A stretch of 64,000 nt of DNA from Pedobacter psychrodurus. Its GTDB lineage: Bacteria; Bacteroidota; Bacteroidia; Sphingobacteriales; Sphingobacteriaceae. Under the pieces are notes generated by a model, which saw only the letters and a program-made list of their open reading frames with translations, had not been told where the DNA came from and ran no database searches. Of this stretch, positions 18,354-27,421 are shown piece after piece (positions within the stretch are counted from its first letter, which is position 1; each line of letters begins with the position of its first letter). The position numbers and the translations under genes are program-made. The stretch covers positions 262,847-326,846 of the forward strand of contig NZ_SJSO01000004.1 in NCBI RefSeq assembly GCF_004331735.1. Reading direction: 5' to 3'.

Positions 18354-19517
18354 ATGAGACCGCTTGAAGATTATTTAGTTATCGATTTCAGCCAGTTTCT
18401 TTCTGGCCCATCGGCAGGCTTGCGTTTGGCAGACATGGGTGCACGTGTAATCAAAATTGAGCGTTTAGGTGTTGGCGATATCTGCCGTACGCTGTATACC
18501 TCGAACCTGATTATGAATGGCGAATCGTCGGTTTTTCATGCTATCAATAGAAATAAAGAGAGCTTTGAAGTTGATTTAAAAAGCGAAGAAGATTGCGAAA
18601 TGGTCCGCGAACTGCTAAAAAAGGCAGATGTAATGATCCATAACTTCCGTCCAGGTGTAATGGAGCGCTTAGGTTTCGATTATCAATCGGTTACCGCCTT
18701 AAATCCTTCAATTATTTATGGAGAAATTTCTGGCTATGGAACAGACACGGAATGGAAAAATAAACCTGGCCAGGATTTGTTATTACAATCCGTTACTGGA
18801 TTAACTTCTCTAACTGGAAATGCAGATAGTGGCCCTGTAGCCATGGGCTTATCCATTATAGATATGTTGGCTGGGGCACATTTAGCGCAAGGACTTTTAG
18901 CCTGTTTGTACCGTAAAGCCATAAAAAATGAGGGTGGATTTGTACAGGTAAGCATGATGGAATCGGCCTACGATTTTCAGTTCGAAACCATTACCACCTT
19001 TATGAATGATGGAGGAAGCTTACCCGAACGTTCAAAAAAGAACAATGCCAATGCATATTTAGGTGCTCCTTATGGTATTTATCAAACAGAAAACGGATAT
19101 TTAGCCTTGGCGATGGGATCAATTCCACAATTGGGAAATTTACTTGGTTGCGAGAAATTGGAAGATTACGTGGACGTAAGCGAAGCATTCGATAAACGGA
19201 ATGAGATTAAGGCAATTTTAGCCGAACATCTTTTATCTGCAAGCACCGAAAACTGGCTTTCAATACTGGAACCAGCTGATATCTGGTGTGCCGATGTTTT
19301 GAACTGGAATGCATTAATGGCTCACGATGGTTTTAAGGTTTTGAACATGATACAGGAAGTAGAAATGATGGATGGTTACAAATATAAGACTACCAGATGC
19401 CCAATCCGTATTGATGGCGAGTTGCTTACCTCGTCAAAAGGTTCGCCTAAATTGGGACAGGATAACGAGAAAATTATCAAAGAATTTATAACACAGCATA
19501 CAACTGCAAATGCATAA
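18354..19517 (+). CDS. Class III CoA-transferase (CaiB/BaiF family), copy 2
   Basis: 387 residues, a clear paralogue of the protein at 16983: same start motif (IDFSQFLSGPSAGLRLADMG), ARVIKIERLG, INRNKESFEVDLK, HNFRPGVMERLGFDY and WKNKPGQDLLLQSVTGL. Asp170 in LSIIDMLAG takes the catalytic position. Differences cluster in the C-terminal third, so the two may form a hetero-oligomer or act on different acids. Its last 8 bases overlap the start of SBP-like 2, mirroring the SBP-CoA-transferase coupling upstream in reverse order. Confidence 0.92.
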   Translation: MRPLEDYLVIDFSQFLSGPSAGLRLADMGARVIKIERLGVGDICRTLYTSNLIMNGESSVFHAINRNKESFEVDLKSEEDCEMVRELLKKADVMIHNFRPGVMERLGFDYQSVTALNPSIIYGEISGYGTDTEWKNKPGQDLLLQSVTGLTSLTGNADSGPVAMGLSIIDMLAGAHLAQGLLACLYRKAIKNEGGFVQVSMMESAYDFQFETITTFMNDGGSLPERSKKNNANAYLGAPYGIYQTENGYLALAMGSIPQLGNLLGCEKLEDYVDVSEAFDKRNEIKAILAEHLLSASTENWLSILEPADIWCADVLNWNALMAHDGFKVLNMIQEVEMMDGYKYKTTRCPIRIDGELLTSSKGSPKLGQDNEKIIKEFITQHTTANA

Positions 19518-20748
19518 CCAGGTAGACACTTTCAGAATAGCCGTTCGTAAATTTGCTCCTTTTGAGTCTGCCATGCAGAAATTTTGGGATCAATATTGCA
19601 TATTTTCGGGTTGTAAGCTGAAATTGGAGATGGTGGTGATGGATCTACACGAGCTTTACGACAGTACAATTACCAAGAAAGGTTTAGTCAATGGCGACTT
19701 TGATATAGCACATATCAGCACCGATTGGGTTTTGGAAGGCTATAACGATCAGGATTTCGAAGTTTTAAATCCCTACATCAATAAAAATAAACCAGATGAT
19801 TTTCCGAGAGGATGGAGCAAGTCACTTTTAGGTTTACAACGTTTCGGCTGGGAAATAGTGGGTTTACCATTTCACGATGGCCCTGAATGTTTCGTTTACA
19901 GGAAAGATCTGTTCGAAAACGAAACTGAAAAAGCCAATTATTTTGCTCAATTCGGTAAAACTTTAGAAGTACCCAAAACCTGGGAAGATTTTCATCAGAT
20001 CGCCAGGTTCTTCAATCGCCCGCTGAATAATCTTTACGGAAGTATCTTTGCATGTTATCCTGATGGGCATAATACCGTGTTTGATTTTTGCCTGCAATTA
20101 TGGACCAGAGGTGGCAACTTGGTTGACAAACATGACCATATTCAGGTTAATACACGGGCTGCAATTGATGGGCTTAATTTCTATCGCACAATTGTTAACG
20201 ATAAAACTGCTATTCATCCAAAATCAGCAGCGTTTGAATCTGTAGGTGCCGGAATGGCCTTTTCACAGGGTGAAGCTGCGATGATGATCAATTGGTTTGG
20301 TTTTGCAGCTATATGCGAAGTGGATCCAAATTCTAAAGTTAAAGGCAAAATCGATGTAGAATTATTGCCCTCCGCGATTGACAAAAAATCTGCTTCTTTA
20401 AATGTTTATTGGCTTTACACCATTGCTAAGGGTAGTAAAAACAAAGATATCGCATACGATTTTCTTCGTTTTGCCTTGGCCAAAGAGCAGGATAAACAAC
20501 TCACTTTAGCGGGCGGAATTGGTTGCCGGATTTCAACTTGGAAAGATGAAGAAATCAATAAAGTAATTCCTTATTACCACAAATTAGAACAACTGCATGA
20601 GGTAGCCAATATGTTACCTCAGAAAACAAATTGGGCTGCAATAGCGGCCATAATCGATCAGATGGTTTTGCAGGCTATTAATACAAATCAATCTACTGAA
20701 GAATTGATTCAGCTTGCACAAGATCAGATTAACGAAATTGACAAATGA
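19510..20748 (+). CDS. Solute-binding-protein-like protein without signal peptide (SBP-like 2)
   Basis: 412 residues of the family 1 sugar-binding-protein fold: DTFRIAVRKFAPFESAMQKF at the start, GDFDIAHISTDWVLEG (about 62-77), WEIVGLPFHDGPECFVYRKDLF (about 118-139), TWEDFHQIARFF, FSQGEAAMMINWFGF (about 257-271) and VYWLYTIAKGSKNKDIAYDFLRF. These are normal features of exported binding proteins, but there is no leader: the protein begins MHNQVDTFRI. It overlaps the upstream CoA-transferase by 8 bases and the downstream oxidoreductase by 4. It is not closely similar to SBP-like 1. Cytoplasmic ligand sensing or a subunit of a CoA-transferase complex is inference only. Confidence 0.83.
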   Translation: MHNQVDTFRIAVRKFAPFESAMQKFWDQYCIFSGCKLKLEMVVMDLHELYDSTITKKGLVNGDFDIAHISTDWVLEGYNDQDFEVLNPYINKNKPDDFPRGWSKSLLGLQRFGWEIVGLPFHDGPECFVYRKDLFENETEKANYFAQFGKTLEVPKTWEDFHQIARFFNRPLNNLYGSIFACYPDGHNTVFDFCLQLWTRGGNLVDKHDHIQVNTRAAIDGLNFYRTIVNDKTAIHPKSAAFESVGAGMAFSQGEAAMMINWFGFAAICEVDPNSKVKGKIDVELLPSAIDKKSASLNVYWLYTIAKGSKNKDIAYDFLRFALAKEQDKQLTLAGGIGCRISTWKDEEINKVIPYYHKLEQLHEVANMLPQKTNWAAIAAIIDQMVLQAINTNQSTEELIQLAQDQINEIDK

Positions 20749-21815
20749 GTATTGATATAAAATATAAGCCAGAACTACCTGAAACAAAGCAACCCATCAT
20801 TATTATTGGTGCAGGTGGAATTGTATCTGATGCACATCTTCCTGCCTATAAAATTGCCGGATTTGAAGTGCACGGTATTGTAAACAGAACTAAAGAAAGG
20901 GCACAAAAACTGGCAGATGCTTTCGGTATTCCGAATGTTTACAATTCGGTTGCTGAGGCGGTAAAACTGGCTCCAGCAAACGCCGTTTACGATTTAACCA
21001 TCATGCCCGAACAGTACATTGAAACGCTAAAACAGCTACCCAATGGAAGTGCGGTGTTGATCCAAAAACCGATGGGTGATGATTTTGCCCAGGCAAAAGA
21101 AATCCTCGAATTATGTAGCGCGAAAAACTTAAAAGCAGCCATAAACTTTCAATTGCGTTTTGCACCATTTGTAAGTGCGGCAAAATACCTGATCGATAAA
21201 GGATTAATTGGCGAATTATATGATATGGAAGTTCGCGTAACCGTTAAAACACCTTGGGAAATTTTTCCTCATGTGATTATTCACCCACGTTTAGAAATCC
21301 AGTACCACAGCATTCACTATGTGGATTTAATCCGTTCGTTTTTAGGTAATCCGGAAAGTATTCTAGCCAAAACATTAAAACATCCGGCAAAGAATTTATC
21401 CTCATCACGTTCTACCATTTTATTTGATTACGGCGATACCATGCATGCCGTAATTAACACCAATCATGATCACGATTTCGGTCCGAATCACCAGGAAAGT
21501 TATATTAAATGGGAGGGAACAAAAGGTGCAATAGTAGCTAAAATTGGCTTGTTAATGGATTATCCCCATGGTGTACCTGATGTTTTTGAATATTGCCTGG
21601 TTGAAGATGGAAAATCTCCGGAATGGCAAACAGTTAAGCTTGAGGGCTCTTGGTTTCCAGAGGCTTTTATTGGAACTATGGCCAATTTGATGCGGTATAA
21701 CGAAGGTTCAACGGATGTTTTGCAAACCAGTGTTGAAGATGTAATTCAAACCATGGCAGTTGTAGAAAGTGCTTATCAATCGAGTGATACTGGAGGAGTA
21801 AAAGTTAAGGAATAA
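20745..21815 (+). CDS. Gfo/Idh/MocA family oxidoreductase
   Basis: 356 residues. The Rossmann motif is IIIIGAGGIVSDAHLPAY (about 18-35), followed by VNRTKERAQKLADAFGIPNVY. The EKP region reads IQKPMGDDFAQA (about 106-117). The C-terminal domain has RLEIQYHSIHYVDLIRSFLG with the conserved His. It is a soluble NAD(P)-dependent sugar or polyol oxidoreductase of unknown substrate. Its start overlaps the SBP-like 2 stop (ATGA), so it belongs to the CoA-transferase/SBP transcription unit rather than to the glycosidase genes. Confidence 0.87.
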   Translation: MSIDIKYKPELPETKQPIIIIGAGGIVSDAHLPAYKIAGFEVHGIVNRTKERAQKLADAFGIPNVYNSVAEAVKLAPANAVYDLTIMPEQYIETLKQLPNGSAVLIQKPMGDDFAQAKEILELCSAKNLKAAINFQLRFAPFVSAAKYLIDKGLIGELYDMEVRVTVKTPWEIFPHVIIHPRLEIQYHSIHYVDLIRSFLGNPESILAKTLKHPAKNLSSSRSTILFDYGDTMHAVINTNHDHDFGPNHQESYIKWEGTKGAIVAKIGLLMDYPHGVPDVFEYCLVEDGKSPEWQTVKLEGSWFPEAFIGTMANLMRYNEGSTDVLQTSVEDVIQTMAVVESAYQSSDTGGVKVKE

Positions 21816-21821
21816 TTAAAT

Positions 21822-21907
21822 CGTCATTGCGAGAAGGCACGACGAAGCAATCTGTTTGCAAGAAAGATTGCTTCGCTTTGATGAAAAATCAAAAGCTCGC
21901 AATGACG
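21822..21907. repeat. Palindromic intergenic repeat, CGTCATTGCGAG family
   Basis: CGTCATTGCGAG...GACGAAGCAATCT pairs with AGATTGCTTCG...GCTCGCAATGACG; it contains an inner ATTTTTCAT-type hairpin (GATGAAAAATC). It fills the gap between the oxidoreductase and the MaoC gene. Confidence 0.85.
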
Positions 21908-21922
21908 GAATAAAATAAAATT

Positions 21923-22369
21923 ATGTATTTCAAATCAACATTTTTTGAAGATTATCAATTACAGGATAAACGTGTAACACTAGGCCGCACGATAACGGAA
22001 ACCGATTTTGTAGTTCATGCAGGTCATACCGGTGATTTCTTTCCACACCACATGGATGCAGAATGGTGTGCTACACAGCCATTTAAGCAAAGAATTGCAC
22101 ACGGAACAATGGTCTTTAGTATTGGGATCGGTTTAACTGCATCAGAAATCAATCCTGAGGCCATGAGTAAAGGATATGATAAACTGCGTTTTGTAAAACC
22201 TGTTTTCATTGGCGATACCATTCATTCAGCAATCACAATTGCTGAAAAAGGAGATAGCAAAAGACCAGCCTATGGCACTGTAACTGAACATGTAGAAATC
22301 ATTAACCAGCATGGGGAAGTTGTATTAGTTTGCGATCATCTTTTGGTGGTGAAGAAAAAAGTTCATTAG
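21923..22369 (+). CDS. MaoC-type (R)-specific enoyl-CoA hydratase-like protein
   Basis: 148 residues, a single hot-dog domain of the MaoC dehydratase family. The hydratase motif is seen as [20 protein letters not shown] (about 28-47), with an Asp and a His in the usual catalytic spacing, followed by [14 protein letters not shown] (about 60-73) and [12 protein letters not shown]. Single-domain members hydrate enoyl-CoA thioesters. Next to two CoA-transferases this suggests a pathway that activates an acid to a CoA ester and hydrates a double bond; the Chloroflexus mesaconyl-CoA steps use the same two families, but direct equivalence is not shown. Confidence 0.88.
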   Translation: MYFKSTFFEDYQLQDKRVTLGRTITETDFVVHAGHTGDFFPHHMDAEWCATQPFKQRIAHGTMVFSIGIGLTASEINPEAMSKGYDKLRFVKPVFIGDTIHSAITIAEKGDSKRPAYGTVTEHVEIINQHGEVVLVCDHLLVVKKKVH

Positions 22370-22517
22370 TTCAATGGTCAATAGTTCATTTGTTTGGGTG
22401 CATATAGCGATAGTTTTAATAACAGCATTACAATGAACGATTTACACCTATGAACTAATAATAATATACAAAGGAATAATTAATCAATAACAACGAACTA
22501 AACACACTAATGAACCA

Positions 22518-23819
22518 ATGACTAATGAACCAATAACCACACAGCCAGAAATTGTAACTGAGGGCGATTCGTCATCAGGAAAAAAGTATTTATTACCGTT
22601 TATACTCGTAATAAGCTTGTTTTTCCTTTGGGGAATGGCGCATAACCTCGATTCGATTCTGATTCCACACCTAAAAAAAGCCTGTAATCTAAATAACAGA
22701 CAATCGACTTTAATCGATACCTCTGTTTTCCTCGCTTATTTTTTAATGGCTATTCCTGCCGGAATGGTTTTGAAAAAATGGGGATATAAAGCGACTATGA
22801 TTTCAGGCTTGCTAGCTTTTGCTTTCGGTGCATTTCTATTTGTACCAGCTGCTAATAACCTGTCGTACATTACATTTTTGATTGCGCTTTTTATCATTGG
22901 TTGTGGTTTAACCATGCTCGAAACTTCAGCAAATCCTTATGCCGCTGTATTGGGCGATCCTGCAAAAGCAACGAGTAGATTAAATCTTGCTGCATCTTTT
23001 AATGGGTTGGCAGCAATGGTTGCACCAATGATAGGTGGATTGTTTATTCTTTCAGGCAAATCACACACTAAAGAAGAATTGGCCGCCATGACAGATGCAA
23101 CTAGAAACAGTTATTTCTTGGAAGAGGCAGCATCAGTTAAAACGCCATACATCACCTTAGGGATTGTTTTATTGGTAATAGCAGTAGTATTTTACTTTAT
23201 TCACCTTCCTGAAATTAAAACAAAAAGTATAGATGGCGAAGCTAAAGGAAGTTTTTTTGGCGCATTAAGGCATAAACATCTAAAATGGGCGGTTGTTGCC
23301 CAGTTTTTCTATGTTGGTGCACAGGTTTGCGTAACCAGTTTTTTCATTAGGATGGCACAACAGGGCGGTGGTTTTGACGAAAAAACAGCTGCATCATATT
23401 TGGTTGTTTATGGATTTTTATTTACCGCTGGCCGTTTCGCAGGAACGGCGCTCTTACAGTTTATATCGTCAAATAAATTGCTTGTGATTTATGCAATTAT
23501 ATCAATAATCTTGTGTTTGGTTGCCATTTTAGGTAAAGGTTCTTATGTAGTTTATGCTTTAGGTGCTATTGGATTCTTTATGTCAATTATGTTTCCAACC
23601 ATTTTTGCCCTAGGAATTGATGGAATCGGTGATGATACAAAACCAGGTTCTTCCTGGCTCATCATGTCTATTGTTGGTGGTGCAATTTTACCATTTGGAA
23701 TGGGCAGTTTAATCGATGTGTATGGAGATAATATCCAGATCGGCTACAGCATTCCATTAGTCTGTTTTTTAGTTATTCTTTATTTCGGCTTAAGAGGTTA
23801 TAAAATCGCACACAAATAA
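22518..23819 (+). CDS. FucP-like MFS sugar:H+ symporter
   Basis: 433 residues with 12 predicted membrane segments. The start of TM1 reads LPFILVISLFFLWGMAHNLD (about 26-45) and SVFLAYFLMAIPAGMVLKKWG follows, as in L-fucose permease FucP and related glucose/galactose transporters. GCGLTMLETSANPYAAVLG (about 128-146) is also typical of the family. It probably imports a 6-deoxyhexose or other monosaccharide released by the secreted glycosidases. Upstream, about 140 bases hold tandem AATGAACCAATGA-like words; the ATG at 22518 is the only one of these that opens the frame. Confidence 0.9.
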   Translation: MTNEPITTQPEIVTEGDSSSGKKYLLPFILVISLFFLWGMAHNLDSILIPHLKKACNLNNRQSTLIDTSVFLAYFLMAIPAGMVLKKWGYKATMISGLLAFAFGAFLFVPAANNLSYITFLIALFIIGCGLTMLETSANPYAAVLGDPAKATSRLNLAASFNGLAAMVAPMIGGLFILSGKSHTKEELAAMTDATRNSYFLEEAASVKTPYITLGIVLLVIAVVFYFIHLPEIKTKSIDGEAKGSFFGALRHKHLKWAVVAQFFYVGAQVCVTSFFIRMAQQGGGFDEKTAASYLVVYGFLFTAGRFAGTALLQFISSNKLLVIYAIISIILCLVAILGKGSYVVYALGAIGFFMSIMFPTIFALGIDGIGDDTKPGSSWLIMSIVGGAILPFGMGSLIDVYGDNIQIGYSIPLVCFLVILYFGLRGYKIAHK

Positions 23820-23830
23820 ATATATTTCGT

Positions 23831-23850
23831 CATCCGATAGCTATCGGATG
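23831..23850. repeat. Perfect 20-bp palindrome CATCCGATAGCTATCGGATG
   Basis: Second exact copy of the unit at 7841-7860. It is followed by small hairpins (CTCCGATTTTTCGGAG, CCCGACTTTTCGGGG), so the gap to the next gene is one repeat array that may also stop transcription. Confidence 0.8.
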
Positions 23851-23976
23851 CGAGAGCTTGCTCCGATTTTTCGGAGAGGAACGACAGCCTGTCCCGACTT
23901 TTCGGGGTGGCAAGCTGTTAAGAAAAATTGCTTCAGGTGTTAAAACCAATTCTTACAATGGTAATAAGGTAAAATA

Positions 23977-26900
23977 ATGAAATTAAGGTTTAGCAAAATT
24001 CTAATATTCACTTTGTTGGCAAGCTGTAGCTTTTCGGTAACTGTTTTTGCGCAACAAAATGAAAACGCAAAACCTTGGGTATTTTGGTATTGGGTAAAAG
24101 GAGGAGTCTCAAAAGAGGGCATCACTGCCGACTTAGAGGCAATGAAATCAAATAGTATTGCAGGTGCATACTTAATGAGCATTCAAGGACCAGATAAAAC
24201 GCCAGTTTATTCGCCACCTGCAGTTCAGCTAACACCTGAATGGTGGAAAATGGTTGAGTTTGCGATGGCTGAAGCCAAACGCTTAAACCTGAAATTGGGA
24301 ATGCATGTGAGTGATGGTTTCGCATTGGCTGGTGGCCCATGGATTACACCAGCGCTTTCCAAGCAAAAGGTAGTATGGTCAAAGATAAACATCAGTAATT
24401 CAAACACTAAAATCACTTTACCTCAACCTGAATCAAAAGAAAATTATTATAAAGATATAGCGGTTTACGCTTATCCATCGCCAGTTGGCGAAAACATTTC
24501 AACAAGAACGGTTATCCCAAAAATTACAGCGAGCAACGGTACTGATGCAACAGGCTTGGTCCAACTTGGGAATAAGAAAAATTTTGGTTCAAATGAGCCT
24601 TGTTATATTCAGTACGAATTTGCGAAACCCTTTACTTGCAGAACGGTAACCATTAAAATCAGTGGAAACAATTATCAGGCGCAGCGTTTAGCCATTGGGG
24701 TAAGTGATGACGGAAAAAATTTCCGACCCATAGGTAGGTTAGAAGCGCCCCGTCACGGCTGGCAAGATACAGATGAAGATATAACACATTCCATTGCACC
24801 TACAACGGCTAAGTTTTTCAGGTTTATTTACGATAAAAAAGGCTCAGAACCGGGTTCAGAAGATCTAGATGCAGCCAAATGGAAACCTTCTTTAAAACTC
24901 TTGAACCTCGAATTATCATCCGAAGCACAAATCAATCAGTTTGAAGGTAAAAACGGTTCTATTTGGCGGGTGAGTAAAAGAAGCACAGAAGCACAAATTG
25001 CTAATAACTTCTGTGTTCCCCTGAATAAAATCATAAACCTAACGGATAAATTAAATCCAGACGGAACTTTAAATTGGTCGGTACCAAAAGGCAATTGGAC
25101 AATCTTAAGGCTTGGCCATACTTCTACAGGACATACCAATGCAACTGGTGGTGGTGGAAAAGGATTAGAATGTGATAAATTTAATCCAGAAGCGGTAAAA
25201 CTACAATTCGAGAATTGGTATGGCGAAGCTTTAAAACACGGTGGACCAGAAATAGCGAAAAAAGTATTAAGTGTTTTCCACGTAGATAGCTGGGAGTGTG
25301 GGAGTCAGAACTGGTCGCCAGTATTCAAGGCTGAGTTTTTAAAGCGTAGAGGTTACGATTTAACGCCTTATTTACCCATCATGACCGGATTACCAGTAGA
25401 AAATGCGTGGGTATCCGAAAACTTCCTCTATGATGTAAGAAAAACGATTTCTGAATTGGTTGTTGATCAGTTTTATAAAACGCTGGCGAAATTGGCAAAA
25501 GAGCGGGGCGTAACTTTTACGGCAGAAAGTATTGCACCAACGATGATGAGCGATGGTTTAATGCATTACAAAACGGTTGACATCCCGATGGGCGAATTTT
25601 GGCTAAACAGCCCTACACATGATAAACCAAACGATATGTTGGATGCCATTTCAGGGGCACATATTTATGGAAAAAACATTATCCAGGCGGAGGCATTTAC
25701 CACCGTTCGGATGGATTGGAACGAAAGTCCTGCAAATATGAAAACCTTGCAGGATCGTAATTATGCCCTTGGGATCAATAAACTGGTGTATCATGTTTTT
25801 ACACATAATCCCTGGACAGATCGGAAACCAGGTATGACTTTAGATGGAGTGGGGCTTTACTTTCAACGCGATCAAACCTGGTGGAAGGCGGGAAAAGCCT
25901 GGATCGAATATGCAGAACGGACTCAAAATTTACTTCAACAGGGCAAACCAGTTGTCGACATCGCCGTTTTCACTGGAGAAGAATTACCCCGCCGTTCAGT
26001 TTTACCAGATCGTTTGGTTGAGACTTTGCCCGGCATTTTTGGTGCAGATGTAGTGGAGGCTGAAAAGAAACGTTTGGCAAATATTGGTGAACCTTTAAGG
26101 CAAATTCCTGCTGGTGTAACACATTCGGCAAACATGGCTGATCCCGAAAACTGGGTAAATCCACTGCGGGGCTATGCATACGATAGTTTTAATCCTGATG
26201 TATTGAGTACGGCAACCGTTAAAGATGGCAATGTTGTTTTTGAAAGCGGTGCAACTTATAAAATTTTGGTTATACCTGGTTTTATGAAAATGAATCCGAA
26301 TTATCAATACATCAGCTATCAAACGATTAAAAAACTTTTAGAATTGATTAAGGCCGGTGCTAAAGTAATTATTGCAGATAAACCGCTGTACCAAAATGGA
26401 ATTAAACAAGTTAATGAAACTGAATTCAATAAAGTTATAGAAGAAATTTGGGAAGGGAATTTTGAGTCTTATAAAAATAATGGTCGACCAGTTTATAAAA
26501 AGAAGTTAGGTTTAGGACAAATTTTTAAAGCCCCATTTTTTGGTGAAACATTCGGCGTTTTAGGATTGAATCCAGATTTTTATTCAATAGAAAATGGAGC
26601 CATTTCTGAACCAATTAGTTACGCAAAAAATGTCGCTTATACACATCGAAAAAATAGTGAACTTGATATTTATTTCCTCTCGAATCAAGAAAATAGGCCT
26701 AGGGAATTTAGGTTTTCATTACGTACAGCGGATAAAGTCCCAATGATTTATAATGCTGTAACCAATGAAAAAACTAAAATAAAACGGTGGTCTTTGATTG
26801 ATGGTAGAACTGTTTTCAATTTAAAACTGGAAGCAAATCAATCTGTATTTATTCTATTTGAAGAATCAACAACCCAAAAGGCTTCTAAAGAGGGAAACAA

Positions 26901-27396
26901 CTGGTCTAATTTTAAAACCATTCAAGATATTTCCAAATCATGGCAAGCCAAATTCGACACCGCTTATGCTGGCCCCTCAAAGCCTATCATTTTTAACGAC
27001 TTAAGCGATTGGACAAAAAGCAGCGACAGTTTAGTGAAATACTATTCGGGAACTGCAACATACAGCAAAAATTTCACCTTCAATGGAGACCTTAAAGATA
27101 AAATCTGGCTTGATTTGGGTGATTTCTCTAGTATCGCCGAAGTAAAAATCAATGGAATAAACTGCGGTACGCTGTGGACTGCTCCACATCGGTTAGAAAT
27201 TAGTAAAGCCATTAAAAAAGGCGAGAATCAAATTACTATTGAAGTGACCAATACCTGGGCTAACCGTTTAATAGGCGATAGCAAATTACCAGAAAATAAG
27301 AGAATTACCAAAACAACTGCGCCTTTTAGGTTAGAAGGTAAACCGTTAAATCCTGCAGGGTTATTAGGTCCAGTAATGATACAATTGGAAGAGTAA
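23977..27396 (+). CDS. Secreted GH106-type alpha-L-rhamnosidase
   Basis: 1,139 residues, the usual size of GH106 proteins, with a signal peptide (cleavage near VTVFAQ). The N-terminal barrel opens with AKPWVFWYWVKGGVSKEGIT and DLEAMKSNSIAGAYLMSI (about 28-70), and LKLGMHVSDGFALAGGPWITP (about 107-127) is a family hallmark. ECGSQNW, FTAESIAPTM and IQAEAFTT carry candidate catalytic Glu residues. A C-terminal galactose-binding-like domain (about 1010-1139, WLDLGDFSSIAEVKINGINC) ends the protein. GH106 enzymes release rhamnose from rhamnogalacturonan-type chains. Together with two GH78s this is the strongest evidence for a rhamnose-rich substrate. Confidence 0.87.
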   Translation: MKLRFSKILIFTLLASCSFSVTVFAQQNENAKPWVFWYWVKGGVSKEGITADLEAMKSNSIAGAYLMSIQGPDKTPVYSPPAVQLTPEWWKMVEFAMAEAKRLNLKLGMHVSDGFALAGGPWITPALSKQKVVWSKINISNSNTKITLPQPESKENYYKDIAVYAYPSPVGENISTRTVIPKITASNGTDATGLVQLGNKKNFGSNEPCYIQYEFAKPFTCRTVTIKISGNNYQAQRLAIGVSDDGKNFRPIGRLEAPRHGWQDTDEDITHSIAPTTAKFFRFIYDKKGSEPGSEDLDAAKWKPSLKLLNLELSSEAQINQFEGKNGSIWRVSKRSTEAQIANNFCVPLNKIINLTDKLNPDGTLNWSVPKGNWTILRLGHTSTGHTNATGGGGKGLECDKFNPEAVKLQFENWYGEALKHGGPEIAKKVLSVFHVDSWECGSQNWSPVFKAEFLKRRGYDLTPYLPIMTGLPVENAWVSENFLYDVRKTISELVVDQFYKTLAKLAKERGVTFTAESIAPTMMSDGLMHYKTVDIPMGEFWLNSPTHDKPNDMLDAISGAHIYGKNIIQAEAFTTVRMDWNESPANMKTLQDRNYALGINKLVYHVFTHNPWTDRKPGMTLDGVGLYFQRDQTWWKAGKAWIEYAERTQNLLQQGKPVVDIAVFTGEELPRRSVLPDRLVETLPGIFGADVVEAEKKRLANIGEPLRQIPAGVTHSANMADPENWVNPLRGYAYDSFNPDVLSTATVKDGNVVFESGATYKILVIPGFMKMNPNYQYISYQTIKKLLELIKAGAKVIIADKPLYQNGIKQVNETEFNKVIEEIWEGNFESYKNNGRPVYKKKLGLGQIFKAPFFGETFGVLGLNPDFYSIENGAISEPISYAKNVAYTHRKNSELDIYFLSNQENRPREFRFSLRTADKVPMIYNAVTNEKTKIKRWSLIDGRTVFNLKLEANQSVFILFEESTTQKASKEGNNWSNFKTIQDISKSWQAKFDTAYAGPSKPIIFNDLSDWTKSSDSLVKYYSGTATYSKNFTFNGDLKDKIWLDLGDFSSIAEVKINGINCGTLWTAPHRLEISKAIKKGENQITIEVTNTWANRLIGDSKLPENKRITKTTAPFRLEGKPLNPAGLLGPVMIQLEE

Positions 27397-27421
27397 ATGG
27401 GAGTTTAATATTTCAAAATAA

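Noticed and set aside
15826..20748. ABC sugar importer
   Set aside because: Only SBP-like proteins are present, both leaderless; no permease or ATPase gene is in the window.
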